In this document: one piece after another, positions 1 through 7,884 of the stretch
Layout of the letters: every line of letters starts with the position of its first letter
Numbering within the stretch: the stretch's first letter is position 1
Origin: Candidatus Obscuribacterales bacterium
Lineage (GTDB): Bacteria > Cyanobacteriota > Vampirovibrionia > Obscuribacterales > Obscuribacteraceae
Length of the DNA: 12,865 nucleotides
Direction: 5' to 3'
Assembly: GCA_021732245.1 (NCBI GenBank)
Contig: JAKFVJ010000196.1
Location: 1 to 12,865 of the forward strand
Position numbers and translations under genes: made by a program
The notes under the pieces: generated by a model
The model's input: only the letters and a program-made list of their open reading frames with translations
The model's database searches: none
Told to the model about the DNA's origin: nothing

Positions 1-1050
1 GCGCTGCCACCCGTATTTGCCGTCACTGTCCCAGCCGTTATCTGTATCCGCGTGGCCCCTGCTCCAATATCCCCTGTCCCTGATGTTAAATTGACCGTCG
101 TTGCCGTCAGCCTCACTGCTGCTCCGCTTCTCGTAATTGTCCCTGTGCCGTCTGCAGTTAAATTCATCGTACCGGCCGATGAATTCGCATTATATATAAT
201 GCCGCCATTGCTGCCTGTTGCCGTCGTGAGCTGTAAGATGCCTGTTACAGTTGAAGCTCCTAATGTGACACCATCAGCTTCACCAACATATGCGCTTCCA
301 CCACTGTTTAAAACCAGCGTCCCTGCCGCTGTCTGCATCGGTGTTGCCAACGATCCCACTTCACCTGTCCCAGCTGTTAAATTAACCGTCCCTGTCGAAT
401 TCAAAGTGAAATTACCTGTGCGGCTTACTCCGCCGGCACCGCTTGTCGATAACGTGATACCACCATTTCCGGTTATATTCGCTGCTACCGTTATATTGCT
501 GCCGCTACTTGCCGTTACCGATAACGCACCAGTTCCTGTGTTGACTGCATTTATTTGAATACTTCCTGTCTGTGTTAGCGTTATTCCTCCATTGGCTGTC
601 GTCCCTGTCAATTGCCCGACCGCTGTCGTCAGCGTTGACACCCCGGTTCCTGAATTTATCGTAAGCAAACCGGTTGAACTTATTAGCCCGGCACCCGTCT
701 TTGTGCCTGCCCCAGCTGTGGTCAATGTCACGCCACCGTTCGCCGTCACAGCCCCTGTCACCGAAATATTGCTGCCGCTCACTGCCGACACTGTCAGCGT
801 ATTTGCCGAAACAGGACCAGCTAACGTTATTGTTCCTGCCCCTGTCGTCACAAGCGATAGAGTCCCGCCCACAGTTGAGGCGTCAAGACTGACAGCACTG
901 GCTTCGCTGACGTAGGCACTGCCTGTCGTGTTTAAGGTCAAGTTTGCCGCACTGGTAAAAACTGCAGCGCCGGAGGCACCAATATCTCCCGAGCCTGAGG
1001 TCAGGTTGACCGCCCCTGACGTCAATGTACCAGCTGAGCGCGTAATTGTC
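1..1050 (-). repeat. Degenerate protein-level tandem repeats in the adhesin
   Basis: Three copies of a module can be aligned by eye on the minus strand. Each has a TRS(A/G) start, then NLTSGTGDIGA or a variant, then GSAYV(S/G)EA. The Gly opening the GxGDIG/GTGEVG motif falls at residues 732, 940 and 1037, and the Gly of GSA(YV) at 756, 964 and 1061. Both markers therefore give spacings of 208 and 97 residues. The unit is about 97 residues (291 bp), and the longer first interval carries roughly one extra, more divergent unit. The repeats probably continue beyond the left edge. Confidence 0.7.
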
Positions 1051-3188
1051 GCGCTGCCTGTAGCGGTCAGAGTAATGCTGCCGGTACTGCCGGTGCCATT
1101 GGAACTCACACTATTGGCTATGGCAATACCACCAGTACCATTGTTGGTTATCGATACAGTGCCGCCGCTGCCGGCACCTGTGGCTGTGGCGCTTATGGAT
1201 CCGGCAACACCATTCACGGCAGCTGAGCCTATATTGAAAGCGGTTGAACTGTTGGTAATAATACTGACAGTGCCGGCATTGTTACCCGCGGCAGGGCCGT
1301 TATTGCTAATAACTACTCCTGCGCTGCCGAGCCTGGCGTTGCTGCCTGTGGCAATCTCAATTGTCGAGGCACGAGCAGTTATGTTCCGGGTTGAAATTTC
1401 ACCTGCTTGAGTGACTACATCCGACCCTGAGCGCGTGGCATCAAAAGCACCGGAGTCAGCCTGCACTAATCCTGTTGTCGAATCAAATTTGATACATGGC
1501 GAGCAGGATGCCGCGCTTGTTGAAATAGTCGGCGTGGACGAATAAAGTTTCACGTTGCCGGTGTTTGCAGCACCCGCAGTATTACTTATCACGCCGATGT
1601 TAATCCCGACACCACTTGTTGCTCCGGCAACAATCAAAATGTCTCCATTGGTACCGGCACCACTGCCTGCTGAAGATATAGTCACTCCAACCGGCGTGCT
1701 TATAGTGCCACTGCCGGCAAGCGAACCTTCGTAAGCAATAAGGGTGATTTTGCCACCGCTAGATCCAGCTTGGGTCGTAGCCGTGGATAAAGAAGTTATA
1801 GGCGTACCTGTCACCAAATCAATTTTGCCGCCAAAAGTTGAGGGCCCTGTTATCTCGTAATTGCTGCCGTTTAGGCTTACATTAGCTCCTGCCACCATAA
1901 GCAAGTCACCGCCAGGGTTTGTTGCATTACCTGTGGTAATTGCTCCGGCACCGGCTGCTGTAACTATGTTCTTTTGAGCAACAATTGTCAGAGGCTGTCC
2001 CGGCGCCGTGTTATAAGCAACGCTGATAGTTGCGTCACCGGCCGTATTTACAAGCAGCGGATCACCTGTCACTACCATATGACCAATGCGTAAATTATCC
2101 GTTGCTGCAACTACATAAGCCGAGCCGCCATAAATATTGGTCAAAGCTGTCAATTGCTTCACATTTACACTGGCTGCGCCATCGCCGGAATACAAATTCA
2201 GTTCTTTGGCAAAAACGTCACCGCCGGTAAGCGCTGTACTTACTTTTGCTGTATTCAATATATTGCCGATATTGATGCTACCGTTCAGCGCTGATAGAAC
2301 TCCGCTGGCATTGTTGACGGCCAAATTAGATGCCATCTGCGAAGCAATATTGATATTGCCAGTCAAAGCAGAAATAATTCCGCTGTTTACAATATTGGCT
2401 GCGTTCAAATTAACGCTCGTTGCCGCTTGCATCATAGCCGGAAGCGAGCTAATGGTTGTCGCATTGACAATTGATCCGCCAGCTGACATGGACAGGGCAG
2501 CCGAACTTGAAATGACGCCATTGTTTACTATGTTGTTAATAGCATTTATTGAAAGGTTCAAACTAGGCATGCCGGACATAATGCTAGTTATAGTGGCGCC
2601 GGTTTGATTGTAGACATTCAGCGCATTTATAACACCTGTGGCTACTTGTGGGTTGCTTGTGAATGCACTTAGAGTTCCTGCATTGGTTAAAGAACCGGCA
2701 AGATTGAGTGAACTAATATTGCCGAAGTCATGCATCATCTGCACATTTGCAGGCACGACCAGATTATTGAGCATCGAAGCCATATTTTGCGTGAGGGCAA
2801 AGCCACCGCCTGTAGCTGCTCCCAAAGCACTTAATTGTAGGTTTTGAGTGCCGCTTGTCACCATCTGGGACACAGCGACAAGCTCAGCAGCTGTGACTAG
2901 ATCCGTAGCCTGCACCATACGACTGGCGTCCCCGGCCATAATACTTACTGCTTGCGTCACACCCATAGCAGCAGGTGTGAATTGAGCTTGCGTTGATGTT
3001 AGATCAAGGTTCATCGCTCCTGTCGCTGCCGCCGGCGCGGCAACAGGTATTGCCGCTGCTGAAGCAGCGGCTTCGGCAGCACCAGCATTCTCGGCAGGTA
3101 CTGCCTCTTGGGCTTGTGCCATGTTAAAGAAGCCTGAGATTATCAGGCTCAGAAAAATGACAAATGCAGATTTGAGCGGTCGTGACAC
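1..3188 (-). CDS. Large secreted beta-strand-repeat surface protein (adhesin/filamentous-haemagglutinin-like), N-terminal 1062 codons
   Basis: The minus-strand frame stays open from a GTG at 3188 to the window edge. The start is fixed by an in-frame TGA 12 bp upstream and by GAGG 10 nt before the GTG. Residues 1-26 form a Sec signal peptide (MSRPLK, a hydrophobic core, then AQA before QE), so the protein is exported. Residues about 34-58 are Ala-rich. The rest is dominated by Gly, Ser, Thr, Asn and Ala in alternating short segments (types such as GSIN, GDIGA, TLTVSA), the composition of beta-helical adhesins. From about residue 715 it becomes clearly repetitive. The only cysteines I read are C562 and C565, as CSPC. 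The C-terminus is missing, so no anchor or translocation domain can be judged. A role in adhesion or as a cell-surface/biofilm component is inferred from composition. The frame is certain; the function is not. Confidence 0.85.
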   Translation of the reverse strand, partial: MSRPLKSAFVIFLSLIISGFFNMAQAQEAVPAENAGAAEAAASAAAIPVAAPAAATGAMNLDLTSTQAQFTPAAMGVTQAVSIMAGDASRMVQATDLVTAAELVAVSQMVTSGTQNLQLSALGAATGGGFALTQNMASMLNNLVVPANVQMMHDFGNISSLNLAGSLTNAGTLSAFTSNPQVATGVINALNVYNQTGATITSIMSGMPSLNLSINAINNIVNNGVISSSAALSMSAGGSIVNATTISSLPAMMQAATSVNLNAANIVNSGIISALTGNINIASQMASNLAVNNASGVLSALNGSINIGNILNTAKVSTALTGGDVFAKELNLYSGDGAASVNVKQLTALTNIYGGSAYVVAATDNLRIGHMVVTGDPLLVNTAGDATISVAYNTAPGQPLTIVAQKNIVTAAGAGAITTGNATNPGGDLLMVAGANVSLNGSNYEITGPSTFGGKIDLVTGTPITSLSTATTQAGSSGGKITLIAYEGSLAGSGTISTPVGVTISSAGSGAGTNGDILIVAGATSGVGINIGVISNTAGAANTGNVKLYSSTPTISTSAASCSPCIKFDSTTGLVQADSGAFDATRSGSDVVTQAGEISTRNITARASTIEIATGSNARLGSAGVVISNNGPAAGNNAGTVSIITNSSTAFNIGSAAVNGVAGSISATATGAGSGGTVSITNNGTGGIAIANSVSSNGTGSTGSITLTATGSATITRSAGTLTSGAVNLTSGSGDIGASGAAVFTSAANLTLNTTGSAYVSEASAVSLDASTVGGTLSLVTTGAGTITLAGPVSANTLTVSAVSGSNISVTGAVTANGGVTLTTAGAGTKTGAGLISSTGLLTINSGTGVSTLTTAVGQLTGTTANGGITLTQTGSIQINAVNTGTGALSVTASSGSNITVAANITGNGGITLSTSGAGGVSRTGNFTLNSTGTVNLTAGTGEVGSLATPMQTAAGTLVLNSGGSAYVGEADGVTLGASTVTGILQLTTATGSNGGIIYNANSSAGTMNLTADGTGTITRSGAAVRLTATTVNLTSGTGDIGAGATRIQITAGTVTANTGGS

Positions 3189-3310
3189 CGTGCGCGTACC
3201 TCAGCTCTGTAGGGGAATTAATAGGGGACAGAGTTTGGCTGTATTCAATTACTCGACAATCGCCAGATCGTCTTAGGTACTTCCGGAGAAGTATTTATCA
3301 CCCAAATACG

Positions 3311-3316
3311 ATTATA
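3311..3316 (-). promoter_or_regulatory. Probable -10 box for the adhesin gene
   Basis: On the minus strand this reads TATAAT, a perfect sigma-70-type -10 hexamer. It lies about 120 bp before the GTG start and would give a leader of roughly 115 nt. No good -35 box stands at 16-18 bp; TTCACA sits 20 bp upstream. The rest of the 3189-3455 gap, apart from the hairpins at 3371-3426, shows nothing recognisable. Confidence 0.4.
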
Positions 3317-3370
3317 GGTTTATTGCGTGTAGGATTTGTGAAATATATAGGTCTATACCTAGCTCTAGAC

Positions 3371-3426
3371 TTGCTTTTGCCTCCCAGCAGCAAAAGCAAT
3401 TGGGATCACCAAATGATGATCCCAAT
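3371..3426. terminator. Two abutting perfect hairpins downstream of nrdJ
   Basis: The first stem is TTGCTTTTGC (3371-3380) with GCAAAAGCAA (3390-3399) around a 9-nt loop. The second is ATTGGGATCA (3399-3408) with TGATCCCAAT (3417-3426) around an 8-nt loop. Each has 10 perfect pairs, and they share base 3399. They begin 30 bp after the nrdJ stop, between nrdJ and the adhesin promoter, so transcription termination or 3'-end protection is the simplest role. Neither is followed by a clear T-run on either strand, so they are not textbook rho-independent terminators. Confidence 0.5.
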
Positions 3427-3455
3427 CTGAACTTTAGCTGCTTGTGGTAGCTAAC

Positions 3456-6400
3456 TCAGCCGCACTTTGAATAGCCGCAACCCTGGCAAACCTGACAGCC
3501 ATCTATTTTTAGCCAGTCTTGCGTGCCGCACTTACTGCAAGCAGCGATGCGACTGGCAGTCTGGCTTGTTGTAGCTGGAGCATCAGAAGCAGGCTCTGAC
3601 TGAGTGTCTACTTTTGCAATTGTCTTCAGCAAAACGTTGAAGTTTTCCTTTGTCGCATTGAAATTGCGGCGGTAGCGCTGAATGGCTTTTGCTAATCCAT
3701 CGCAAGGCGATTGCACAACAACTGCCTTTTCTTCATCGGCAAACTTGTGGAATACCGGATAACCGGATTGGATATTCACAAGTTGTTTGACTATGGACTC
3801 TTCTGCTTTTGTTCTTTCTTCTTCGCCGAATTGAGCGGCATACTGTAAGAAGGCAGAAGCCAAACGACCGACAGCTTCAAATAGACCTGATTCAATGGCG
3901 CCTGGTTTGCCCATGCGCGCATAGACCTCGATAAGTTCACCCGGATGGCTTGTCTCGTGGTTCAAACTTACATGCAAGGTCGAACCACCTGATTCGGAGC
4001 CAACACGGACTTTGTAATTTAGACCGTTTGTTTCTTCCGTGTTGATGTTGCGCTTTTCCTGGTGTCCAATCAGGCTCAAGATATCGGATTCTTGAGCATA
4101 ATCTTCCTTGGCAATCTTCTCCACCGGCTGACTTAAGCGACTGCCATCCGGATAGAAGGTAATGTCCTTAACACCCAATTCCCAGGCGAGCATTGCAGCA
4201 TCATAAACAGCTTGCTCACTGCTATCGAGCGGTATAGAGCAAGTATTTGACACGGAGTTAAACGCTTCCGGACAAGACGCTGCACCTTTGTGAATAGCAG
4301 CGAGGTGACGGATATAAGCTTCCGGTTCAACTTCTACTCGTACAGGAAACGCCTTCTGCACAGCTTCCGGTACTTCAGCAATTCCACGGCACGATTTGTG
4401 ATTGGCACGAATCTTTTGCATCAGAGCATTTTGCTCTTCTTCAGAAGTCGGCCAGGCATTGTGCTTCTGCATCAGCTCTCTGAAGCCTGGGGCAACAAAG
4501 TCAACATAGCGCGAACGCACTTTGCGCGAGAAGACGATACCGTTGTGCGGATCAACTCCCCAACTTGTTTGCAGAGCCTGAGCAAGCGTACCTGTCGGAG
4601 CATTATTGGTCATGCAGGAGTTGCGTACTTTTAAGCCTTTTTTGGCAAAGCGGCTGCCTTCCCACAATGGATAGACTCCACGCTCTTCAGCCAAAGCTTG
4701 TGAAGCTTCTACGGAAGCTTTCGTGTAATTCGCAAATAATTCACATGTAGCATCCAATGCTTCAGGACTGCCGAATTCCAAATCTAATCGAGAAAGAAAT
4801 TCAGCGATACCGGCAAAGCCACCACCATTACGACGTTCAAGACGCGCAGTCATGTTTTGAGCAACAATTGGATACCAGCTCACGTCAGTGACGTTGTCCA
4901 TGAAGTGCTGCTGCACTTTGACAGCATCCATCATTGCTTCATAGTTGTATGTGCCATCAGCAAAGAAGAAGTCTGCGTGCGCTGCATGCAATGAAGACAA
5001 ATTGCAGTTACCCATGTAAGTGCGACCATCTTTGCCTGGACCTGCGGGCAAGAATTGCTCACCACACGGGTTGCATGTATTCAAGTCATAAGCATGCGGG
5101 TTGGCATTGCCTTCATTGACTGCTTCATAAAATGCTAGTCCAGGCTCACCTGAATCACGCATACCTTCAACAATTCTCTGGAAAACATCCGGAGCGTAGA
5201 AATAGCCTTTGACACGAACTTGTCTGTCGGTTAGATGTACTACTGCATTCTCCATAGAGCGCGCAGCATTAATTGACTCCGGATATTTATCTAAATCAAC
5301 AGCATATTCTTCAAAGATAGACTCTTTGGTCAATCTGTTGACCTTAGGCATTCCGGTTTTCTCATCCATCACCACTCGGCGGGGATCATAGAGAGCACCT
5401 GTCCAGGCTTTGTTGTTGAAGGTAGCTTGATAAAAGCGCTTCTCTTTAACAGCTTCCATAAAGCCCGGCATGGCCAAAACTGTAACGTTGGTATTTTTCA
5501 GGTAGTTTTGACGGTCTATATATTGAGCATAAAGTTGACCATAGCGTTTTTCTGATTCGGCAATTGTCTGACGCTTGTAATCAAATGCGCTTTGACCTGG
5601 CTTTTGACGAATTTCTTTTACTACTTGTTTGTAGATTTGCGAAAGCGATGGAGGTGGAATGAGTTTTTTCTTGTCGATAAAGAAAAGAATGTCCGGGTGA
5701 TCGGAATTACGCAATTCGATAAGGGCGCCACCACGGCGTCCGCCTTGTGCAACTGCTTCTACTGCTTTAGCAATTGTCTTTTCATAGAATCTATCAGGAC
5801 CTGATGCTGCAGCACCGTTGCTTATTACAGATGACCATGGGCGCAGTGTAGATGTATTTAATCCCATGCCCATAGCGGCTTTGGCTGCTAGTGCTTCAAT
5901 TTTTGCTGCTTCCTGAATGCCTTCCAACGTATCGGTTACATAAGCAACACCGCAGGCAGCCAGGCAGCCTTTGCCGCGCAAGTTGTCCGCTAACTGTCCC
6001 ATTGCTGCTTCGTGCTTTGAGAGACCTTCTGTCTTGCGCTCGGTATAAGCCTTGCGCAATGCATCAGCCTTAAGCCAAATATCTTCTTCGGCAATACCGG
6101 CTAAGGTTCCATGTGCCCAATATTGCAAGACCATCAAAGAGACTTCACGATCTGCATTTATGTTGGCCGGCGTGTTTGCCCAAAATTTTTGATTACCGAT
6201 ATGCTCAGCAAAAATTTCTGCCCATTCAATTACTTTTGGATGATCAAGGGCCTTGTCCAATGTCAACGCAACAATTTCACTTGGCTTGAGAACATACTTA
6301 AGTTCAGCTAAGGCAATTGATTCGGCCACGCGATGAATGATGTCGTTAACGGTTTCAACAGGTTGTCCCGTTGATGAATCACGGTTGCCATAAAGACCAA

Positions 6401-6500
6401 CCAGCGTATCTTGGGTTGATTCCCAATAACGTTCTGTATAGTCCTTGCGATTTTTAGTGTCAATTGGCTTTGCGGCAATATCGGTATTAATGGTGACCAT
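3456..6500 (-). CDS. nrdJ: Adenosylcobalamin-dependent (class II) ribonucleotide reductase NrdJ
   Basis: Complete at 1014 aa, this enzyme makes deoxyribonucleotides from ribonucleotides in the cytosol, using coenzyme B12 as the radical source, so it works with or without oxygen. Visible motifs are NPCGEQ, with N477, thiyl-radical C479 and E481; C183 (LAAC) and C499 (GNCNLSS), matching the redox pair by alignment to class II enzymes from memory; and PTGT at 635-638 with YPDGSR further on, the phosphate-binding part of the barrel. The tail (988-1013) carries six cysteines ending GYSKCG, the reducing or zinc-like tail of long NrdJ proteins. I see no N-terminal ATP cone and no intein. About 11 residues more separate C479 from C499 than in short forms. 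The start is ATG with AAAGG 8 nt upstream. No nrdA/B genes are nearby. Confidence 0.96.
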   Translation of the reverse strand: MVTINTDIAAKPIDTKNRKDYTERYWESTQDTLVGLYGNRDSSTGQPVETVNDIIHRVAESIALAELKYVLKPSEIVALTLDKALDHPKVIEWAEIFAEHIGNQKFWANTPANINADREVSLMVLQYWAHGTLAGIAEEDIWLKADALRKAYTERKTEGLSKHEAAMGQLADNLRGKGCLAACGVAYVTDTLEGIQEAAKIEALAAKAAMGMGLNTSTLRPWSSVISNGAAASGPDRFYEKTIAKAVEAVAQGGRRGGALIELRNSDHPDILFFIDKKKLIPPPSLSQIYKQVVKEIRQKPGQSAFDYKRQTIAESEKRYGQLYAQYIDRQNYLKNTNVTVLAMPGFMEAVKEKRFYQATFNNKAWTGALYDPRRVVMDEKTGMPKVNRLTKESIFEEYAVDLDKYPESINAARSMENAVVHLTDRQVRVKGYFYAPDVFQRIVEGMRDSGEPGLAFYEAVNEGNANPHAYDLNTCNPCGEQFLPAGPGKDGRTYMGNCNLSSLHAAHADFFFADGTYNYEAMMDAVKVQQHFMDNVTDVSWYPIVAQNMTARLERRNGGGFAGIAEFLSRLDLEFGSPEALDATCELFANYTKASVEASQALAEERGVYPLWEGSRFAKKGLKVRNSCMTNNAPTGTLAQALQTSWGVDPHNGIVFSRKVRSRYVDFVAPGFRELMQKHNAWPTSEEEQNALMQKIRANHKSCRGIAEVPEAVQKAFPVRVEVEPEAYIRHLAAIHKGAASCPEAFNSVSNTCSIPLDSSEQAVYDAAMLAWELGVKDITFYPDGSRLSQPVEKIAKEDYAQESDILSLIGHQEKRNINTEETNGLNYKVRVGSESGGSTLHVSLNHETSHPGELIEVYARMGKPGAIESGLFEAVGRLASAFLQYAAQFGEEERTKAEESIVKQLVNIQSGYPVFHKFADEEKAVVVQSPCDGLAKAIQRYRRNFNATKENFNVLLKTIAKVDTQSEPASDAPATTSQTASRIAACSKCGTQDWLKIDGCQVCQGCGYSKCG

Positions 6501-6742
6501 GATCCGTACCTTTTGGGGACAAAGGAGTAACTAACGCCAAATTGTTTGGACTCCAGAGCTAAGGAGCACGAGCTCCTACGCCCAATTCGTTCAAAAAATA
6601 TGATGCGATTAAGTTACTACTCCCTGGGGGTATCGATCAATATGGCCAAATCGGGCAAGAAATCTCAGATCAAGGCTAATGCAAGGCCACGTAAGGCTTT
6701 GCGAGAAAGATAAAATCCACCGGGAACGATCACTTTTAATGC
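6501..6742 (-). promoter_or_regulatory. nrdJ leader with ribosome-site hairpin
   Basis: This is the 242 bp between the upstream terminator and the nrdJ ATG. The Shine-Dalgarno AAAGG (plus 6509-6513) can pair with CCTTT (plus 6521-6525) over a 7-nt loop, which would hide it. The two C's of that CCTTT are also the end of ACTCC (plus 6524-6528), which can pair with GGAGT (plus 6550-6554) around an inner CCAAA/TTTGG hairpin (6537-6549). The two folds exclude each other. A further hairpin, AGGAGC with GCTCCT and an ACGA loop, lies at 6562-6577. I found no clear promoter hexamers, NrdR box or known riboswitch. Confidence 0.35.
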
Positions 6743-6768
6743 AAAAAAGGCATCCCTTGTTAAGGGAT
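6743..6768 (-). terminator. Rho-independent terminator
   Basis: On the minus strand the stem ATCCCTT/AAGGGAT (plus 6752-6758 and 6762-6768) closes a 3-nt loop and is followed, after GCC, by six T's. On the plus strand no T-run follows, so orientation is clear. It lies 242 bp before the nrdJ start and would end a minus-strand transcript begun in the gap. Confidence 0.7.
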
Positions 6769-6877
6769 AGAAAATTTACCCTTATCAAGCGGTGCAAATC
6801 CTGACCAGGTGGGCGTTTCCAGCCACGAAGCAAAGAGAATATATGCCACCAATGATGATGGCACATACCAGCCGGAT
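6743..6877 (-). ncRNA. Candidate small RNA of about 135 nt, family unknown
   Basis: The case rests on three things seen on the minus strand: a promoter-like pair ending at 6884, a good intrinsic terminator at 6743-6768, and no convincing gene between them. The transcript would contain a hairpin near its 5' end (TGCCATC with GGTGGCA, one T-G pair, within about 6841-6862) and a second GC-rich helix around 6801-6825 (GTGG and CCAC arms). It matches no family I can recall: 4.5S/SRP, tmRNA, RNase P and the common riboswitch cores were looked for and not seen. It could instead be an attenuated leader of nrdJ. The ends are approximate. Confidence 0.35.
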
Positions 6878-6883
6878 CGAGCG

Positions 6884-6912
6884 CATATAGCAAGCATATC
6901 GCCAGTGATCAA
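6884..6912 (-). promoter_or_regulatory. Possible promoter of the candidate small RNA
   Basis: On the minus strand TTGATC (plus 6907-6912) and TATATG (plus 6884-6889) stand 17 bp apart. Each matches 4 of 6 consensus bases. The predicted start near 6877 is what the small-RNA call uses. Confidence 0.3.
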
Positions 6913-7136
6913 ACACTCAAAATAAGCGGAGAGCAGAGGATATAAATTTGATATCGAATGATCTTTTTAGTACTAGTCTCTATCGTTTGCAGTCGTAAGT
7001 ATTTGATCCGAATTCAATTTTCAAAAGCACGCTCCTCTTGGAAAGAAACATTTAACCAAGCCTATGTGCATCTTCTCAATGCTTGACAGCGTGAGCCTTT
7101 CATCAAATCAAAATTTCACAAATTGCCATAGCGCAA
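6913..7136. other. Intergenic stretch with nothing recognised
   Basis: This AT-rich sequence lies before the first phosphatase gene. An open frame with an ATG at 7064 reaches into that gene, but it has no ribosome-binding site and would bury the signal peptide, so I do not count it as coding. A perfect TTGACA at 7083-7088 has no good -10 partner at normal spacing. Confidence 0.4.
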
Positions 7137-7166
7137 TTGTTCAAAAGTATCAGCCCATGCTATTCT
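7137..7166 (+). promoter_or_regulatory. Possible promoter of the phosphatase cluster
   Basis: TTGTTC (7137-7142) and TATTCT (7161-7166) are 18 bp apart and would give a leader of about 25 nt before the ATG at 7199. Both hexamers are imperfect, so this is a weak call. Confidence 0.3.
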
Positions 7167-7198
7167 CATGCCGCCTGACATGGAGATCGGCGTTGCAC

Positions 7199-7792
7199 AT
7201 GTCTTCTCAACTAATGTCTAAGTTGCAAGTGATACCACTTGCCGCACTTCTACTTATATCTTCAGCCTCTCCGGCTTTGGCAGATATAGATACAAAAGGT
7301 GCCATTTCCAATTTTGAGAATTTTGCTCCCAATCTTTATAGGGGTTCTCAACCAAGCCTGGAAGCATTGCAAGCATTGCAAGCTAAAGGTGTCAAAACAA
7401 TCATCAATTTGCGTTTAGACAAGGAAGAAGCAGCTCAAGAAAAGAATTGGTGCGCAAAGCACGGCATAAAGTATGTAGGCATGCCTATGGGCTTCAAGAC
7501 CCCAAAAGCCGAAGAAGTTATGTCCTTCCTGGGAATTGTTACCAACCCGCAAATGCAGCCTGTTTATTTGCATTGTCGCTACGGCTCTGACAGAACAGGC
7601 ACGATGGTTGGACTTTATCGCGTCATTGTTCAGAATTGGTCTTTTGATAAGGCTTATGCCGAAATGCGCAAACATCATTTCAAACCATTTTTGATGTCTC
7701 TAAAACATACCGTTCGTGACTATTCGCTGAGCAAACCGGCTGATAAAGAACAACTGCTAGCCAATTCCCGCCGCAGCGGACAAGTCCAATAA
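7199..7792 (+). CDS. Exported dual-specificity/tyrosine-type phosphatase (CX5R family), copy 1
   Basis: With the ATG at 7199 the protein has 197 aa. Residues 1-28 form a Sec signal peptide ending SPALA before DI, so it acts outside the cytoplasm. The catalytic loop is HCRYGSDRTG, with nucleophile C126 and phosphate-binding R132. Upstream, LYRGSQPS and a KTIINLR strand (about 47-72) are typical of atypical dual-specificity phosphatases of the SIW14/PFA-DSP kind. The substrate is unknown: phosphoprotein, inositol phosphate or another phosphoester are all possible. The start was chosen because GGAGA lies 12 nt upstream and the signal peptide is then N-terminal; the frame stays open to an ATG at 7064 and another ATG lies at 7214. 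It has a paralogue directly downstream. Confidence 0.85.
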   Translation: MSSQLMSKLQVIPLAALLLISSASPALADIDTKGAISNFENFAPNLYRGSQPSLEALQALQAKGVKTIINLRLDKEEAAQEKNWCAKHGIKYVGMPMGFKTPKAEEVMSFLGIVTNPQMQPVYLHCRYGSDRTGTMVGLYRVIVQNWSFDKAYAEMRKHHFKPFLMSLKHTVRDYSLSKPADKEQLLANSRRSGQVQ

Positions 7793-7884
7793 GTAGATTA
7801 AATACAGCATATTCGCGCTTCTTAACGTACCGCTTAACTTCTACAGCTCAGGGCATATTGTTCGTGAGTACCCGAGGTAGGGAT

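Noticed and set aside
1..1050. CRISPR array or short tandem DNA repeat
   Set aside because: The repeated pieces are in frame, diverged, about 291 bp apart and part of a coding sequence; no fixed repeat-spacer pattern exists.
52..2847. Several plus-strand open frames rich in Pro, Val, Ala and Leu
   Set aside because: They are the complement of the repetitive adhesin, which has one unbroken frame with a signal peptide and ribosome site on the minus strand. Their composition is what the reverse of Gly/Thr/Ser-rich codons gives.
6791..6801. GGTGCAAATCC, identical to a core of the cobalamin riboswitch, near a B12-dependent enzyme
   Set aside because: It is on the plus strand, pointing away from nrdJ, and the other conserved parts (the GCCACTG-type box and the downstream GGA-ACC-GCC segment) are absent.
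6743..6877. 4.5S/SRP, tmRNA or RNase P RNA as identity of the candidate small RNA
   Set aside because: The diagnostic segments (for example the GGAAGGAAGCAG loop of SRP RNA) are not present on either strand.
6609..6893. 94-codon open frame on the minus strand before nrdJ
   Set aside because: It runs straight through the intrinsic terminator, has no ribosome site and no recognisable protein features.
7064..7198. 45-residue N-terminal extension of the first phosphatase
   Set aside because: No ribosome site precedes 7064, and the extension would bury a typical signal peptide in the middle of the protein.
6501..7198. NrdR-box pair expected before some ribonucleotide reductase genes
   Set aside because: No pair of ACACWATATATWGTGT-like palindromes could be found in the nrdJ upstream region.
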